Origin: Hyphomicrobiaceae bacterium
Lineage (GTDB): Bacteria; Pseudomonadota; Alphaproteobacteria; Rhizobiales; Hyphomicrobiaceae
NCBI GenBank assembly: GCA_022844275.1
Contig: JALHMB010000005.1
Coordinates: 124,001-188,000, forward strand
Length of the DNA: 64,000 nucleotides
Reading direction: 5' to 3'
Under the pieces are notes generated by a model that saw only the letters and a program-made list of their open reading frames with translations, had not been told where the DNA came from and made no database searches. The first letter of the stretch is position 1; each line of letters opens with the position of its first letter. This document shows positions 37,163 through 44,627 of this stretch, piece after piece. The translations under genes and the position numbers were made by a program.

Positions 37163-37978
37163 TCAGCTCGTCCGCTCGTAGCCCGGCCGCGGCACCTGCC
37201 CCATGAGGATGGTGTTGGCGCCGCCGTCGACGAGCACCTCCGTGCCGTTCACGTAACCGGCCCTGTCCGAAGCGAGGTACGTGATGACCTCTGCAAGGTC
37301 GTCGGGCGTCGCGACCCTGCCCAAGGGCACGAGCTTCGAGCGCGCCTCGAGCACACCCGGTACCTGGTAGTAGGCCTCGCTCAGCGCGGTGCGTACGAGC
37401 CCGGGGCTCACGACATTCGAGCGCACACCATCGGGCCCCCACTCGTAGGCGAGCTGCCGCGAAAGCATGTGGACGCCGGCCTTGGCCGTGCTGTAGGCAC
37501 CGGAGAACGGCTGTGGCTCGGTGGCCGCGATCGAGGCGATGTGCACCATCGCGCCGCGCTTGCGCTGGCGCATGCCTTCGCCGAAAGCCTGCGCGGCGAG
37601 CAGGTAGCCCGTCAGGTTCACAGCCAGGATCGTGTTCCAGTCGGCGAGTGAGAGCTTGTCGAGACCGCCCGGCCGCAGAATGCCTGCGTTGTTGACGAGG
37701 ATGTCGGCGCCACCGAGGGCTGCCTCGACCTCCTTGCGCGCTGTGGCGATGCTCGCCTCACTGGTCGTATCGCACGCGACGGCGATCGCCCGGCCGCCTG
37801 TCTCCGCGATGGCCTGCGCTGCGGCCTTGGCGCCTTCGATGTTGATGTCGAGAAGAGCGACTGCGGCGCCGACGCCCGAGAGGCTGTTCGCCGTCGCCCG
37901 CCCGATTCCGCTCGCCCCGCCCGTCACTACGGCAATGCGGCCACCGAGGCCCAGCCAGTCACCACCTGTCGTGCTCAT
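37163..37978 (-). CDS. SDR-family oxidoreductase
   Basis: 271 residues. Classical SDR: cofactor motif TGGASGIG, Asp after beta-2 in LLDINIEGAK (NAD preference), NNAG, catalytic Ser/Tyr/Lys as ASIAA ... YSTAKAG, and VSPGLVRTAL. C-terminal NGTEVLVDGGANTI. The ATG at 37978 has GGGAGG 9 bases upstream; an earlier ATG at 38002 lacks one. FabG-like in form but isolated from fatty acid genes, so substrate unknown. A pair of long palindromes lies upstream. Confidence 0.88.
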   Translation of the reverse strand: MSTTGGDWLGLGGRIAVVTGGASGIGRATANSLSGVGAAVALLDINIEGAKAAAQAIAETGGRAIAVACDTTSEASIATARKEVEAALGGADILVNNAGILRPGGLDKLSLADWNTILAVNLTGYLLAAQAFGEGMRQRKRGAMVHIASIAATEPQPFSGAYSTAKAGVHMLSRQLAYEWGPDGVRSNVVSPGLVRTALSEAYYQVPGVLEARSKLVPLGRVATPDDLAEVITYLASDRAGYVNGTEVLVDGGANTILMGQVPRPGYERTS

Positions 37979-38026
37979 CGTCGTGTTCCTCCCGATTTGC
38001 ATGTTGTTTGCGCCAGACTATCCCGC

Positions 38027-38104
38027 GCTGGCGTGATGATCGAGAAGTTCGCCATCACCCGCCGCGAAGAACCGAGCGAACTTCTCGATCTGAATCACGC
38101 CAGC
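38027..38104. repeat. Long palindrome 1 (26-bp stem, 23-nt loop)
   Basis: Outer arms GCTGGCGTGAT / ATCACGCCAGC (11 bp), inner arms GATCGAGAAGTTCGC / GCGAACTTCTCGATC (15 bp), a 3-nt bulge on one side and a loop at 38053-38075. It lies in the divergent region between an SDR and a CoA-transferase gene. Confidence 0.85.
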
Positions 38105-38115
38105 AGGATCCAAAC

Positions 38116-38194
38116 CCTAGTGTCCCCGATGCTTCCCGGGCGCGCTCGCGAGGACGCCGCCAGGGATGGCGCGCCCGGGAAGTGGGACACTAGG
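38116..38194. repeat. Long palindrome 2 (11 + 13-bp stem, 23-nt loop)
   Basis: Outer arms CCTAGTGTCCC / GGGACACTAGG (11 bp), an internal loop of 6/2 nt, inner arms TTCCCGGGCGCGC / GCGCGCCCGGGAA (13 bp) and a loop at 38146-38168. Same overall size and layout as palindrome 1, 11 nt away, with unrelated sequence. Confidence 0.85.
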
Positions 38195-38257
38195 CAGGCC
38201 TGACCAGCGCCGCTAAGCTCGCACGCAGAGGCGAACATCCACGACAATGAGGTCAAA

Positions 38258-39466
38258 ATGGCCGGCCCGCTTCCCCTCGACGGCTTGCGCGTTCTCGACG
38301 TCAGCTCGTTCATCGCTGCACCGGCGGCAGCCGTCGTGCTCGGGGACTACGGTGCCGACGTCATCAAGGTCGAGCCACCCGGCGAGGGTGATCCCCACCG
38401 CGGCAACATCAACCTCACGAGCTTCCCGAAGGCCGAAGTGAACTATCCCTGGCATCTCGACGCCCGCAACAAGCGCTCGATCGCGCTCGACCTGAAGCAT
38501 CCGGACGGCCGCGCCGTCCTCGATCGGCTGATCGACACCTCGGACGTTCTCATCACCAACTACCCTTTCCCCGTACGTGCGCGCCTGCGCCTCGGCTATG
38601 AGGAGGTCTCAGCGCGCAATCCGCGGCTCATCTACGCGTCCTTCTCGGGATACGGGGAGGAAGGCCCGGACAAGGATCAGCCCGGCTACGACAGCAATGC
38701 CTACTTCGCCCGCTCGGGACTCCTCGATGCGATCCATCACGAGGGCCAGCCACCGGGGTTCGCGCTTCCCGCCCAGGGCGACCGTCCCTCGGCGATGGCA
38801 TTGCTATCCGCCATCCTGCTCGCACTCATCGATCGAGGGCGGACCGGCAAGGGGACATGGGTCGCGAGCAACCTGCTCGCCAATGGCCTGTGGTCGAACG
38901 GCGTCTATGCCCAGGCGGCGCTGGTCGGGTCATATCTGCCGAACCGCCCGCCGCGCGATCGCCCCCGCTCGGCCCTCGCCAATATCTACCTGACGTCCGA
39001 CGACCGCTGGCTCCAGATCAACGTCACGAACGAAACGCGCGATTGGCCGGCTGTCCTGGAGATGATCGAGCGGCCCGATCTGGCCGCCGACCCGCGCTTC
39101 GCCGAGAGGAAAGCGCGCCACGCTCATGCCTCGGCATTGTGCGAGATACTGGAGGGCGCCATCCGCAGGCGGCCCTTCGCTCATTGGAACCGGCTGCTGA
39201 AAGCACGCGGCGTTCCCCATGCGCGCATCAACCGGCTCGATGATGTTCCCGAGGACGGGCAGGCGGTCGCCGCACGCGCGGTCGTCGAGACCGACATGCC
39301 AGGAATGCCGCGGACACTAGCCGCGCCCTTCCAGATCGGTCATGCTGCTCCTCGCCGGCCGGGCCCAGGCCCAGCGCTCGGCCAACACACAGATGTGATT
39401 CTGCGGGAGGCAGGCCTCGGGGAAAATGAGATCGCGGCGCTGAAGGCGAGTGGGGCGGCCGCCTAG
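38258..39466 (+). CDS. CaiB/BaiF-family (family III) CoA-transferase
   Basis: 402 residues. N-terminal LPLDGLRVLDVSSFIAAP, then GDYGADVIKVEPPGEGDPHR, RNKRSIALDLKHPDGR and the catalytic-Asp region PGYDSNAYFARSGL. Transfers CoA between carboxylic acids via an aspartyl-CoA intermediate. The substrate is not predictable. The leader upstream contains the two long palindromes, which would be transcribed if its promoter lies beyond them. The next gene follows after 31 bp. Confidence 0.9.
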   Translation: MAGPLPLDGLRVLDVSSFIAAPAAAVVLGDYGADVIKVEPPGEGDPHRGNINLTSFPKAEVNYPWHLDARNKRSIALDLKHPDGRAVLDRLIDTSDVLITNYPFPVRARLRLGYEEVSARNPRLIYASFSGYGEEGPDKDQPGYDSNAYFARSGLLDAIHHEGQPPGFALPAQGDRPSAMALLSAILLALIDRGRTGKGTWVASNLLANGLWSNGVYAQAALVGSYLPNRPPRDRPRSALANIYLTSDDRWLQINVTNETRDWPAVLEMIERPDLAADPRFAERKARHAHASALCEILEGAIRRRPFAHWNRLLKARGVPHARINRLDDVPEDGQAVAARAVVETDMPGMPRTLAAPFQIGHAAPRRPGPGPALGQHTDVILREAGLGENEIAALKASGAAA

Positions 39467-39497
39467 TGTGATGCCCTAACAGACCCGGAGGTCGTAC

Positions 39498-40358
39498 ATG
39501 CGCGTGAGGATATTGCTCCAAGCTGCCAACTCGATCCTCCTTCCGGCAGCGCTGCTGATCCTCGCCGCATCTCAGATCCAGGCACAGACGCCCAGTCCAA
39601 ACAAACTGGCCCCCGATCTCTGCCTCGCGCTCGCTGAAGCGCCGACACGTCGTGGACCCGGCGGCATCACGATCCCCTCGCTGGTCCAGCGCGCGCAGCT
39701 CAAGCTCGGTGAGACTCGGATCAACTACGTCGGCCACTCGACGTTCCTGCTCGAAACCCAGCGCGGCATCCGCATTGCCACCGACTACAACGACTATGTG
39801 CGCCCGGCCGTGGTGCCCGAAATCGCGACCATGAACCGGGCCCACACGACCCACTACTCCATGAACCCCGATCCCTCGATCGTTCACGTTCTACGCGGCT
39901 GGAATCCGGACGGCGGGCACGCCCACCACGACATCACCATGGAGGACGTGCGCGTCCGCAATGTCCCGACCAACATCCGCAGCTATGGCGGCGGGACCGA
40001 TACGTGGGGTAACTCGATCTTCGTGTTCGAAACGGGCAACCTCTGCATTGGCCACCTTGGCCATCTCCACCACACGTTGACGACGCAGCAGCTCGCCCAG
40101 ATCGGCCAGCTCGATGTGGTCCTGGTCCCGGTCGACGGCAGCTTCACCCTCGACGTGCAGGGCATGATGGAGGTCCTGAAGGCGCTCAGGGCGCCGCTCA
40201 TGATCCCCATGCACTACTTCTCGTCCTATACGCTGGAGCGCTTCCTGCACGAGGCCCGCCCGCACTTCGAGGTCGAGATGAGCGAGGTGCCGACGACCGT
40301 CGTCTCGCGGGCAACGCTGCCGAAGACGCCCAAGATCCTGGTGCTCCCCGGGAACTAG
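39498..40358 (+). CDS. Exported metallo-beta-lactamase-fold protein with altered metal motif
   Basis: 286 residues with a signal peptide (cleavage near QIQAQ). UlaG-like MBL fold: INYVGHSTFLLETQRGIRIATD, later IGHLGHLHHTL and PMHYFSSYTLERFL. The canonical HxHxDH motif is missing. At its place is NRAHTTHYSMNPD, which keeps two His but lacks the Asp-His pair, and GHLGH replaces the usual Asp-bearing loop. Metal content and activity are therefore uncertain. It may be co-transcribed with the CoA-transferase upstream. GGAGG lies before the ATG. Confidence 0.8.
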   Translation: MRVRILLQAANSILLPAALLILAASQIQAQTPSPNKLAPDLCLALAEAPTRRGPGGITIPSLVQRAQLKLGETRINYVGHSTFLLETQRGIRIATDYNDYVRPAVVPEIATMNRAHTTHYSMNPDPSIVHVLRGWNPDGGHAHHDITMEDVRVRNVPTNIRSYGGGTDTWGNSIFVFETGNLCIGHLGHLHHTLTTQQLAQIGQLDVVLVPVDGSFTLDVQGMMEVLKALRAPLMIPMHYFSSYTLERFLHEARPHFEVEMSEVPTTVVSRATLPKTPKILVLPGN

Positions 40359-40364
40359 CAGCCC

Positions 40365-41177
40365 TCAGGCAAGCAACAGCCGGCGGATCTCGGCGATGAC
40401 ATCCTCGCTCGGTGCGATGACGAGGCCGCCGGTATTGTCGCCCGGTCGATAGGCGCTGCCGTCGTGCTTCGCGTAGACGAAGCCGAGCTCGCTCGCGAGC
40501 GCCAGGCCCGGCAGGTGGTCCCAGGGCTCGGACTTGTTGTAGATCGCGAAATGCGCACCGCCGGACAGCAGCCTCGGATAGTCCATGCCCGCGCACGAGA
40601 CGTTCTGCAGGGCGCCGAAGGCTTCGGCTTGCGACTTTATCTCAGCGCGGCGTGCGTCGCTCATGTTCCGGCGACCGAGCAGGCCGATCAGCGCCTTCTG
40701 CACGATGGGAATGGAAGGGCGCGGCAGCCGCTCCGTCTCGTCATGGTGGACGCGCCAGACACCACTTCCGCGCTCACCCATATGCAGCTCGCCACTTGAG
40801 GGCGCAAGGATCCATCCAGCGATGAGCTCCTCGCCGCGTACGAGCGCGACCATCACCGCGAACCCCGACTCGCCCTTCGCGAAGGCGCTCGTGCCGTCGA
40901 TCGGATCGATGACCCACACCGGATCGCCGCTCGTGAAGTGCTGCATGACCGACGCATCGGCGTGCACGCCTTCCTCGCCGATGACGCGAGAGCCGACGAT
41001 GAGTTCCGCTAGGCGACGCGAGAGGTGCTCCTCCGCAGCACGATCCGCGACCGTGACGATGTCGTTCGGACCGTTCTTCTCGACGACATCTGTGCCCGCA
41101 AGATTGCGCCACCGCGGCATGATTTCTTCCGCCGCAACTTCGCGCATGATTCGCGCGACTCGCTCGATTTCGATCAC
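40365..41177 (-). CDS. Inositol-monophosphatase-family phosphatase
   Basis: 270 residues. Mg-dependent phosphatase motifs: Glu in VIGEEG, WVIDPIDGTSAF (the DPIDGT signature) and C-terminal SEPWDHLPGLAL (WD motif). Family members act on inositol-1-phosphate, histidinol-phosphate, fructose-1,6-bisphosphate or PAP. The lack of his or cys genes nearby leaves the substrate open. It converges on the MBL gene with a 6-bp gap. Confidence 0.9.
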   Translation of the reverse strand: MIEIERVARIMREVAAEEIMPRWRNLAGTDVVEKNGPNDIVTVADRAAEEHLSRRLAELIVGSRVIGEEGVHADASVMQHFTSGDPVWVIDPIDGTSAFAKGESGFAVMVALVRGEELIAGWILAPSSGELHMGERGSGVWRVHHDETERLPRPSIPIVQKALIGLLGRRNMSDARRAEIKSQAEAFGALQNVSCAGMDYPRLLSGGAHFAIYNKSEPWDHLPGLALASELGFVYAKHDGSAYRPGDNTGGLVIAPSEDVIAEIRRLLLA

Positions 41178-41488
41178 TTCTCTGCCCTCGACACGGCAAT
41201 TTGCGCATCACAACGCCCATGCTTGCGCGAAATTTTTGTGGCCGTCCAGATGCATCCGCGATTTTGCGAATGCGGAGAGAATATGACCGGTTTTATTGTG
41301 TTACTTGAATTTTTGCAGCGCAGAAAGCAGATCGAATATTATATCCGGATTATCTCCGCGTAGTATCGACATTTAATTCTATTAACTTCCCATTAACTAG
41401 CAAATCACCACATTCACCCTTGCAAGTGGACACGATTCGTCTTGACAGGCGAGTGACTTGCTACCGGGAAGAGATAGGAGATATCAAC
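41178..41488. other. 311-bp AT-rich promoter region of the H1-like gene
   Basis: Clearly richer in A/T than its neighbours. Contains a CtrA-type site (listed separately) and TTGACA at 41442-41447, which may be a -35 element, though the -10 is unclear. No gene seen. Confidence 0.5.
41382..41396 (+). promoter_or_regulatory. CtrA-type binding site TTAA-N7-TTAA
   Basis: TTAACTTCCCATTAAC matches the alphaproteobacterial cell-cycle regulator consensus TTAA-N7-TTAA exactly, with a trailing C. It lies about 95 bp upstream of the H1-like start. A second TTAA occurs just upstream (41373-41376) with non-consensus spacing. Confidence 0.6.
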
Positions 41489-41704
41489 ATGGCTAAGGTT
41501 GCAAAGAAGACGAAGACGATGAAGAAGGCGCCCGCGAAGAAGGTCGCCAAGAAGACGATGAAGAAGAAGACCACCGCGAAGCGCGCGGTAAAGAAGACCG
41601 TCGCGAAGCGGGCCGGCCCCGCCCGCCGCAAGGCCACGAAGGCCCGCCGTCCGGCCGCCAAGAAGGCCGCTGCCCGCAAGCCGGCAGCCCGCAAGAGCGC
41701 CTAA
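41489..41704 (+). CDS. Histone H1-like Lys/Ala-rich nucleoid protein
   Basis: 71 residues, almost entirely Lys, Ala, Arg, Thr and Pro in AKK/KKA-type repeats (KKAPAKKVAKKTMKK and similar), as in eukaryotic H1 tails and bacterial HctA/AlgP-like proteins. Expected to bind and compact DNA non-specifically. ATG at 41489 with AGGAG 8 bases upstream. Two hairpin terminators follow. The promoter carries a CtrA-type site, suggesting cell-cycle control (inference). Confidence 0.85.
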   Translation: MAKVAKKTKTMKKAPAKKVAKKTMKKKTTAKRAVKKTVAKRAGPARRKATKARRPAAKKAAARKPAARKSA

Positions 41705-41747
41705 GAGCGATTTCCCGTAGTCGCTCGCCGCGTTTCATATGTCCCCG

Positions 41748-41791
41748 TCGACCGGTGCCGTCTCGATCACGGCGCCGGTCGATGTCTTTTT
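41748..41791 (+). terminator. Intrinsic terminator of the H1-like gene
   Basis: 13-bp stem TCGACCGGTGCCG / CGGCGCCGGTCGA with one wobble, 9-nt loop, then TGTCTTTTT. Confidence 0.88.
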
Positions 41792-41850
41792 GGGGACCGC
41801 GCGCGTCCCGTCCGAGGCCGCCGATACGCTGAAATAGCATGTATGTCCTC

Positions 41851-41887
41851 CCGTGAGCGCGGCGCCGAAAGCCGCTCGCGGGGTTTT
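41851..41887 (+). terminator. Second terminator-like hairpin
   Basis: CCGTGAG-CG-CGGC paired with GCCG-CTCGCGG (2-nt bulge, 7-nt loop), then GGTTTT. It lies between the first terminator and the LLM oxidoreductase gene. Confidence 0.5.
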
Positions 41888-41983
41888 CATGCTCCCCAAG
41901 CTCGGACAAACTGCCGAAAGCCCGGCATCCGGGGCCGATGACGCAGGATCAACCTGCGGACGTAGTGGCGGGGAGGTTCACCG

Positions 41984-43054
41984 ATGAATTTCGGCATCTT
42001 CAATCTCATGGGCTATCGCACGCCCGGAACGGCGGCCGCCACGCTCTATGATGGTGCGATCGCGCAGGTGAAGGCGGCCGAAGCGGCCGGTTTCGAGATC
42101 GCCTGGTTCGCCGAACATCATTTCTCGAATTATTGCACTTGCCCCTCGCCGCTCATGATGGTCGCGCGACTCGCCGGCGAAACCTCGCGCATCAAGCTCG
42201 CGACGGGGGTCGTCGTCGTCCCGCTCTACAATCCCGTGCGGCTGGTTTCTGAAATTGGAATGGTCGATTCGCTCACGCACGGGCGCCTGATTCTCGGCAT
42301 CGGCAGCGGCTACCAGCCCTATGAGTTCGAGCGTTTCGGCGAGGACCTCGCCGATTCGGCCCCGAAACTCGTCGAGTTCGTCGACATCCTGGAAAAGGCA
42401 TTCGCAGGCGAAACATTCACGCACGAAGGCCGCTACTGGCAGCTCCCCGAGACCCACATCGCGCCCCGCCCGGTCGGCAAGCTCCCGGATATCTGGATTG
42501 CCGGCGATAACCGCACGCTTCAAGGCCTCGCCGCCCGGCGCGGATGGCCGATCATGCTGACACCGCGCCACGCGACGGTAGCCCAGGTTACGGAGGCAAA
42601 GGCGAAGATCGCCACCATCTACACCGAGCAGGGACTCGAAGCGCAGAAGGCGGCCATCGCCCCCCTTCGCCATGTCTGCATCACGGACAGCAAGGCGGAA
42701 GCGGCGTATTTCGTCGACAACATTCGCCATCAGGTCCGCCTCTCGCAGAGCCTGCGTCGCCGCGAGGAGCTGATCGACGGCGCGATGCTCATCGAGAAGC
42801 CTTACGCTGGGGAACCGCCGATCGACACACTCGCCGCGGCAATGCTGGTTGGAGATCCGACGACAGTCGCTGAGCGCATTGCCGGCATCATCCGCGCCGC
42901 GGAGCCCGTGCACATGCTGATGCAGTTCCAGGCCGGTGCCTCGCCGCTCGCGCTCGCGCTGAAGTCGATCGAGCGCTTTGCCGGCGAAGTCGTCCCCCTG
43001 CTGGAGCGCGAGTTCGGACCGCTGATTAAGATCGGCGCCGCGCGCCGCCACTGA
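41984..43054 (+). CDS. LLM-class flavin-dependent monooxygenase-like oxidoreductase
   Basis: 356 residues. Luciferase-like TIM barrel: GFEIAWFAEHHFSNYCTCPSP, IKLATGVVVVPLYNPVRL, DSLTHGRLILGIGSGY and the C-terminal AMLVGDPTTVAERI. Uses reduced FMN or F420 to oxidise a substrate I cannot predict. GGGGAGG precedes the ATG. A 21-bp gap to the amidase suggests a two-gene operon, perhaps oxidation then hydrolysis of an amide or N-heterocyclic compound (inference). Confidence 0.9.
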   Translation: MNFGIFNLMGYRTPGTAAATLYDGAIAQVKAAEAAGFEIAWFAEHHFSNYCTCPSPLMMVARLAGETSRIKLATGVVVVPLYNPVRLVSEIGMVDSLTHGRLILGIGSGYQPYEFERFGEDLADSAPKLVEFVDILEKAFAGETFTHEGRYWQLPETHIAPRPVGKLPDIWIAGDNRTLQGLAARRGWPIMLTPRHATVAQVTEAKAKIATIYTEQGLEAQKAAIAPLRHVCITDSKAEAAYFVDNIRHQVRLSQSLRRREELIDGAMLIEKPYAGEPPIDTLAAAMLVGDPTTVAERIAGIIRAAEPVHMLMQFQAGASPLALALKSIERFAGEVVPLLEREFGPLIKIGAARRH

Positions 43055-43075
43055 GTTTCAGGAGACCTGCGCCCC

Positions 43076-44521
43076 ATGACCGACGAGCTCATCCGCATGA
43101 CCGCACGCGAGGCCGTCCGCCGCCTGCGCGCAAAAGAAATCACGCCGCTCGATCTCATCGATGCCGCTGAGAAGCGCATCGCCGCCTGCGAAGTCGCCCT
43201 CAATGCCCTGCCGACGCTGTGCCTCGATCGCGCGCGCGACCACGCCCGTGCCCTCATGCGTGGCGAGAGACGTGACGCTGAAAACGAAGCTGGATGGCTT
43301 GCCGGCCTGCCCGTCACCATCAAGGATCTGACGGACGTCGCGGGCGTACGCACCACCTACGGCTCGCCGATCTTCAAGGACCATGTGCCGACGGCTTCGC
43401 ACCCGCTGGTCGAGCGCATCGAGCGCAAGGGCGGCATCGTGATCGCCAAGTCCAACACGCCGGAGTTCGGCTCCGGCGGGTCGACCTTCAACGAGGTCTT
43501 CGGGCGCACGACCAATCCGTGGAATACTTCGCTCACCTGCGGCGGCTCGACGGGCGGCGGCGCGGCGTCGCTTGCGGCGGGTGAGGCCTGGCTCGCACAC
43601 GGCAGCGACCATGCCGGTAGCCTCAGGCGCCCTGCCACCTACTGCAGCGTCGTTGGCCTGAGGCCCTCACCCGGCCGCGTGACACGCGGCACGTCCAACA
43701 ACCTCTACGCACCGCTCTCCGTGCAGGGCCCCATGGCGCGCAACGTGCCCGATGTGGCGCTCTTCCTCGACAGCATGGCCGGCTTCTGCCCACGCGATCC
43801 CCAGACCTTCGATGCGCCCGCGCAGTCCTTCAGTGATGCCGTGGCAGCCCGAAAGCTGCCCCGCCGCGTGGCATGGTCGGCAAACTTCGGCGGCGCAGCC
43901 CCCATGGACAGCGAGACGCGCGAGATTTGTGCCAAGGCTGCCCTGCACTTCAAGGAGCTCGGCGCGACAGTCGAGGAAGCGACGCCAGATGTTGGCCAGA
44001 TCGCCGATGCCTTCATGGTTCTTCGCGCGCAATCGTACGTGGTGGACCGCGAGCTGCAGATCGCCCAATACCCGGACAAGTTCAAACAGGACATCATCTG
44101 GAATACGAAGCTCGGCCTCGAGGCGACGCCCTCGCGCATCGGCTGGGCGGAGCGCGAGCGGGCGGCCTTCTACCGTCGCGTCGCCGCGTTCTTCGAGACC
44201 TACGACCTGCTGATCACGCCCGGTTCCTCGACGCCCGCCTTCGACGTCACGCGGCGCATGCCCGAGAAGATCGACGGCAAGGTCGTGGAGCATTACCTCG
44301 GTGGCTCGCTTATCACGGCGATCCCGACGCTCATGGGCGTCCCTTCACTGGCTGTGCCGTGCGGTTTCGACCAGTACGGGCGTCCAGTCGGGTTGCAGAT
44401 CATCGCCCCACCACGTGGCGAGGCGGCGCTGCTCGCGGCCGGAGCTGCCTTCGAGGAGCTGACCGGTCTCGACAAGCTCGTCCCCATCGATCCGCGCCCG
44501 GGAACACTGCCGCCGGTATAA
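43076..44521 (+). CDS. Amidase-signature family enzyme
   Basis: 481 residues. The Ser-cisSer-Lys catalytic set is visible: Lys in VTIKDLTDVAG, the Gly/Ser-rich loop GGSTGGGAASLAAG (Thr where the cis-Ser usually stands) and the nucleophile Ser in GSDHAGSLRRPA. Hydrolyses amides or related bonds. The Ser-to-Thr change in the cis-Ser position is worth noting, though some active members vary here. Operon partner of the LLM oxidoreductase. Confidence 0.9.
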   Translation: MTDELIRMTAREAVRRLRAKEITPLDLIDAAEKRIAACEVALNALPTLCLDRARDHARALMRGERRDAENEAGWLAGLPVTIKDLTDVAGVRTTYGSPIFKDHVPTASHPLVERIERKGGIVIAKSNTPEFGSGGSTFNEVFGRTTNPWNTSLTCGGSTGGGAASLAAGEAWLAHGSDHAGSLRRPATYCSVVGLRPSPGRVTRGTSNNLYAPLSVQGPMARNVPDVALFLDSMAGFCPRDPQTFDAPAQSFSDAVAARKLPRRVAWSANFGGAAPMDSETREICAKAALHFKELGATVEEATPDVGQIADAFMVLRAQSYVVDRELQIAQYPDKFKQDIIWNTKLGLEATPSRIGWAERERAAFYRRVAAFFETYDLLITPGSSTPAFDVTRRMPEKIDGKVVEHYLGGSLITAIPTLMGVPSLAVPCGFDQYGRPVGLQIIAPPRGEAALLAAGAAFEELTGLDKLVPIDPRPGTLPPV

Positions 44522-44568
44522 GATCGGCCGATAGAGCGCTCAACATACGCATCAATTGCCACCAAATT

Positions 44569-44589
44569 CCTCCGCCCTTGTGGGGGAGG
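44569..44589. repeat. Intergenic hairpin between convergent amidase and PBP1C genes
   Basis: CCTCC-G-CCC / GGG-GGAGG with a TTGT loop and a bulged G. The same C-rich/G-rich type as at 37126-37151 and likewise between convergent genes. Confidence 0.45.
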
Positions 44590-44627
44590 GGGATAGAAGA
44601 GATTGCTACGAACCTCGGCTCACATCG

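Noticed and set aside
39463-39473. CCTAGTGT repeat of part of palindrome 2's arm
   Set aside because: Only eight bases are shared, it includes a stop codon, and no inverted partner is nearby.
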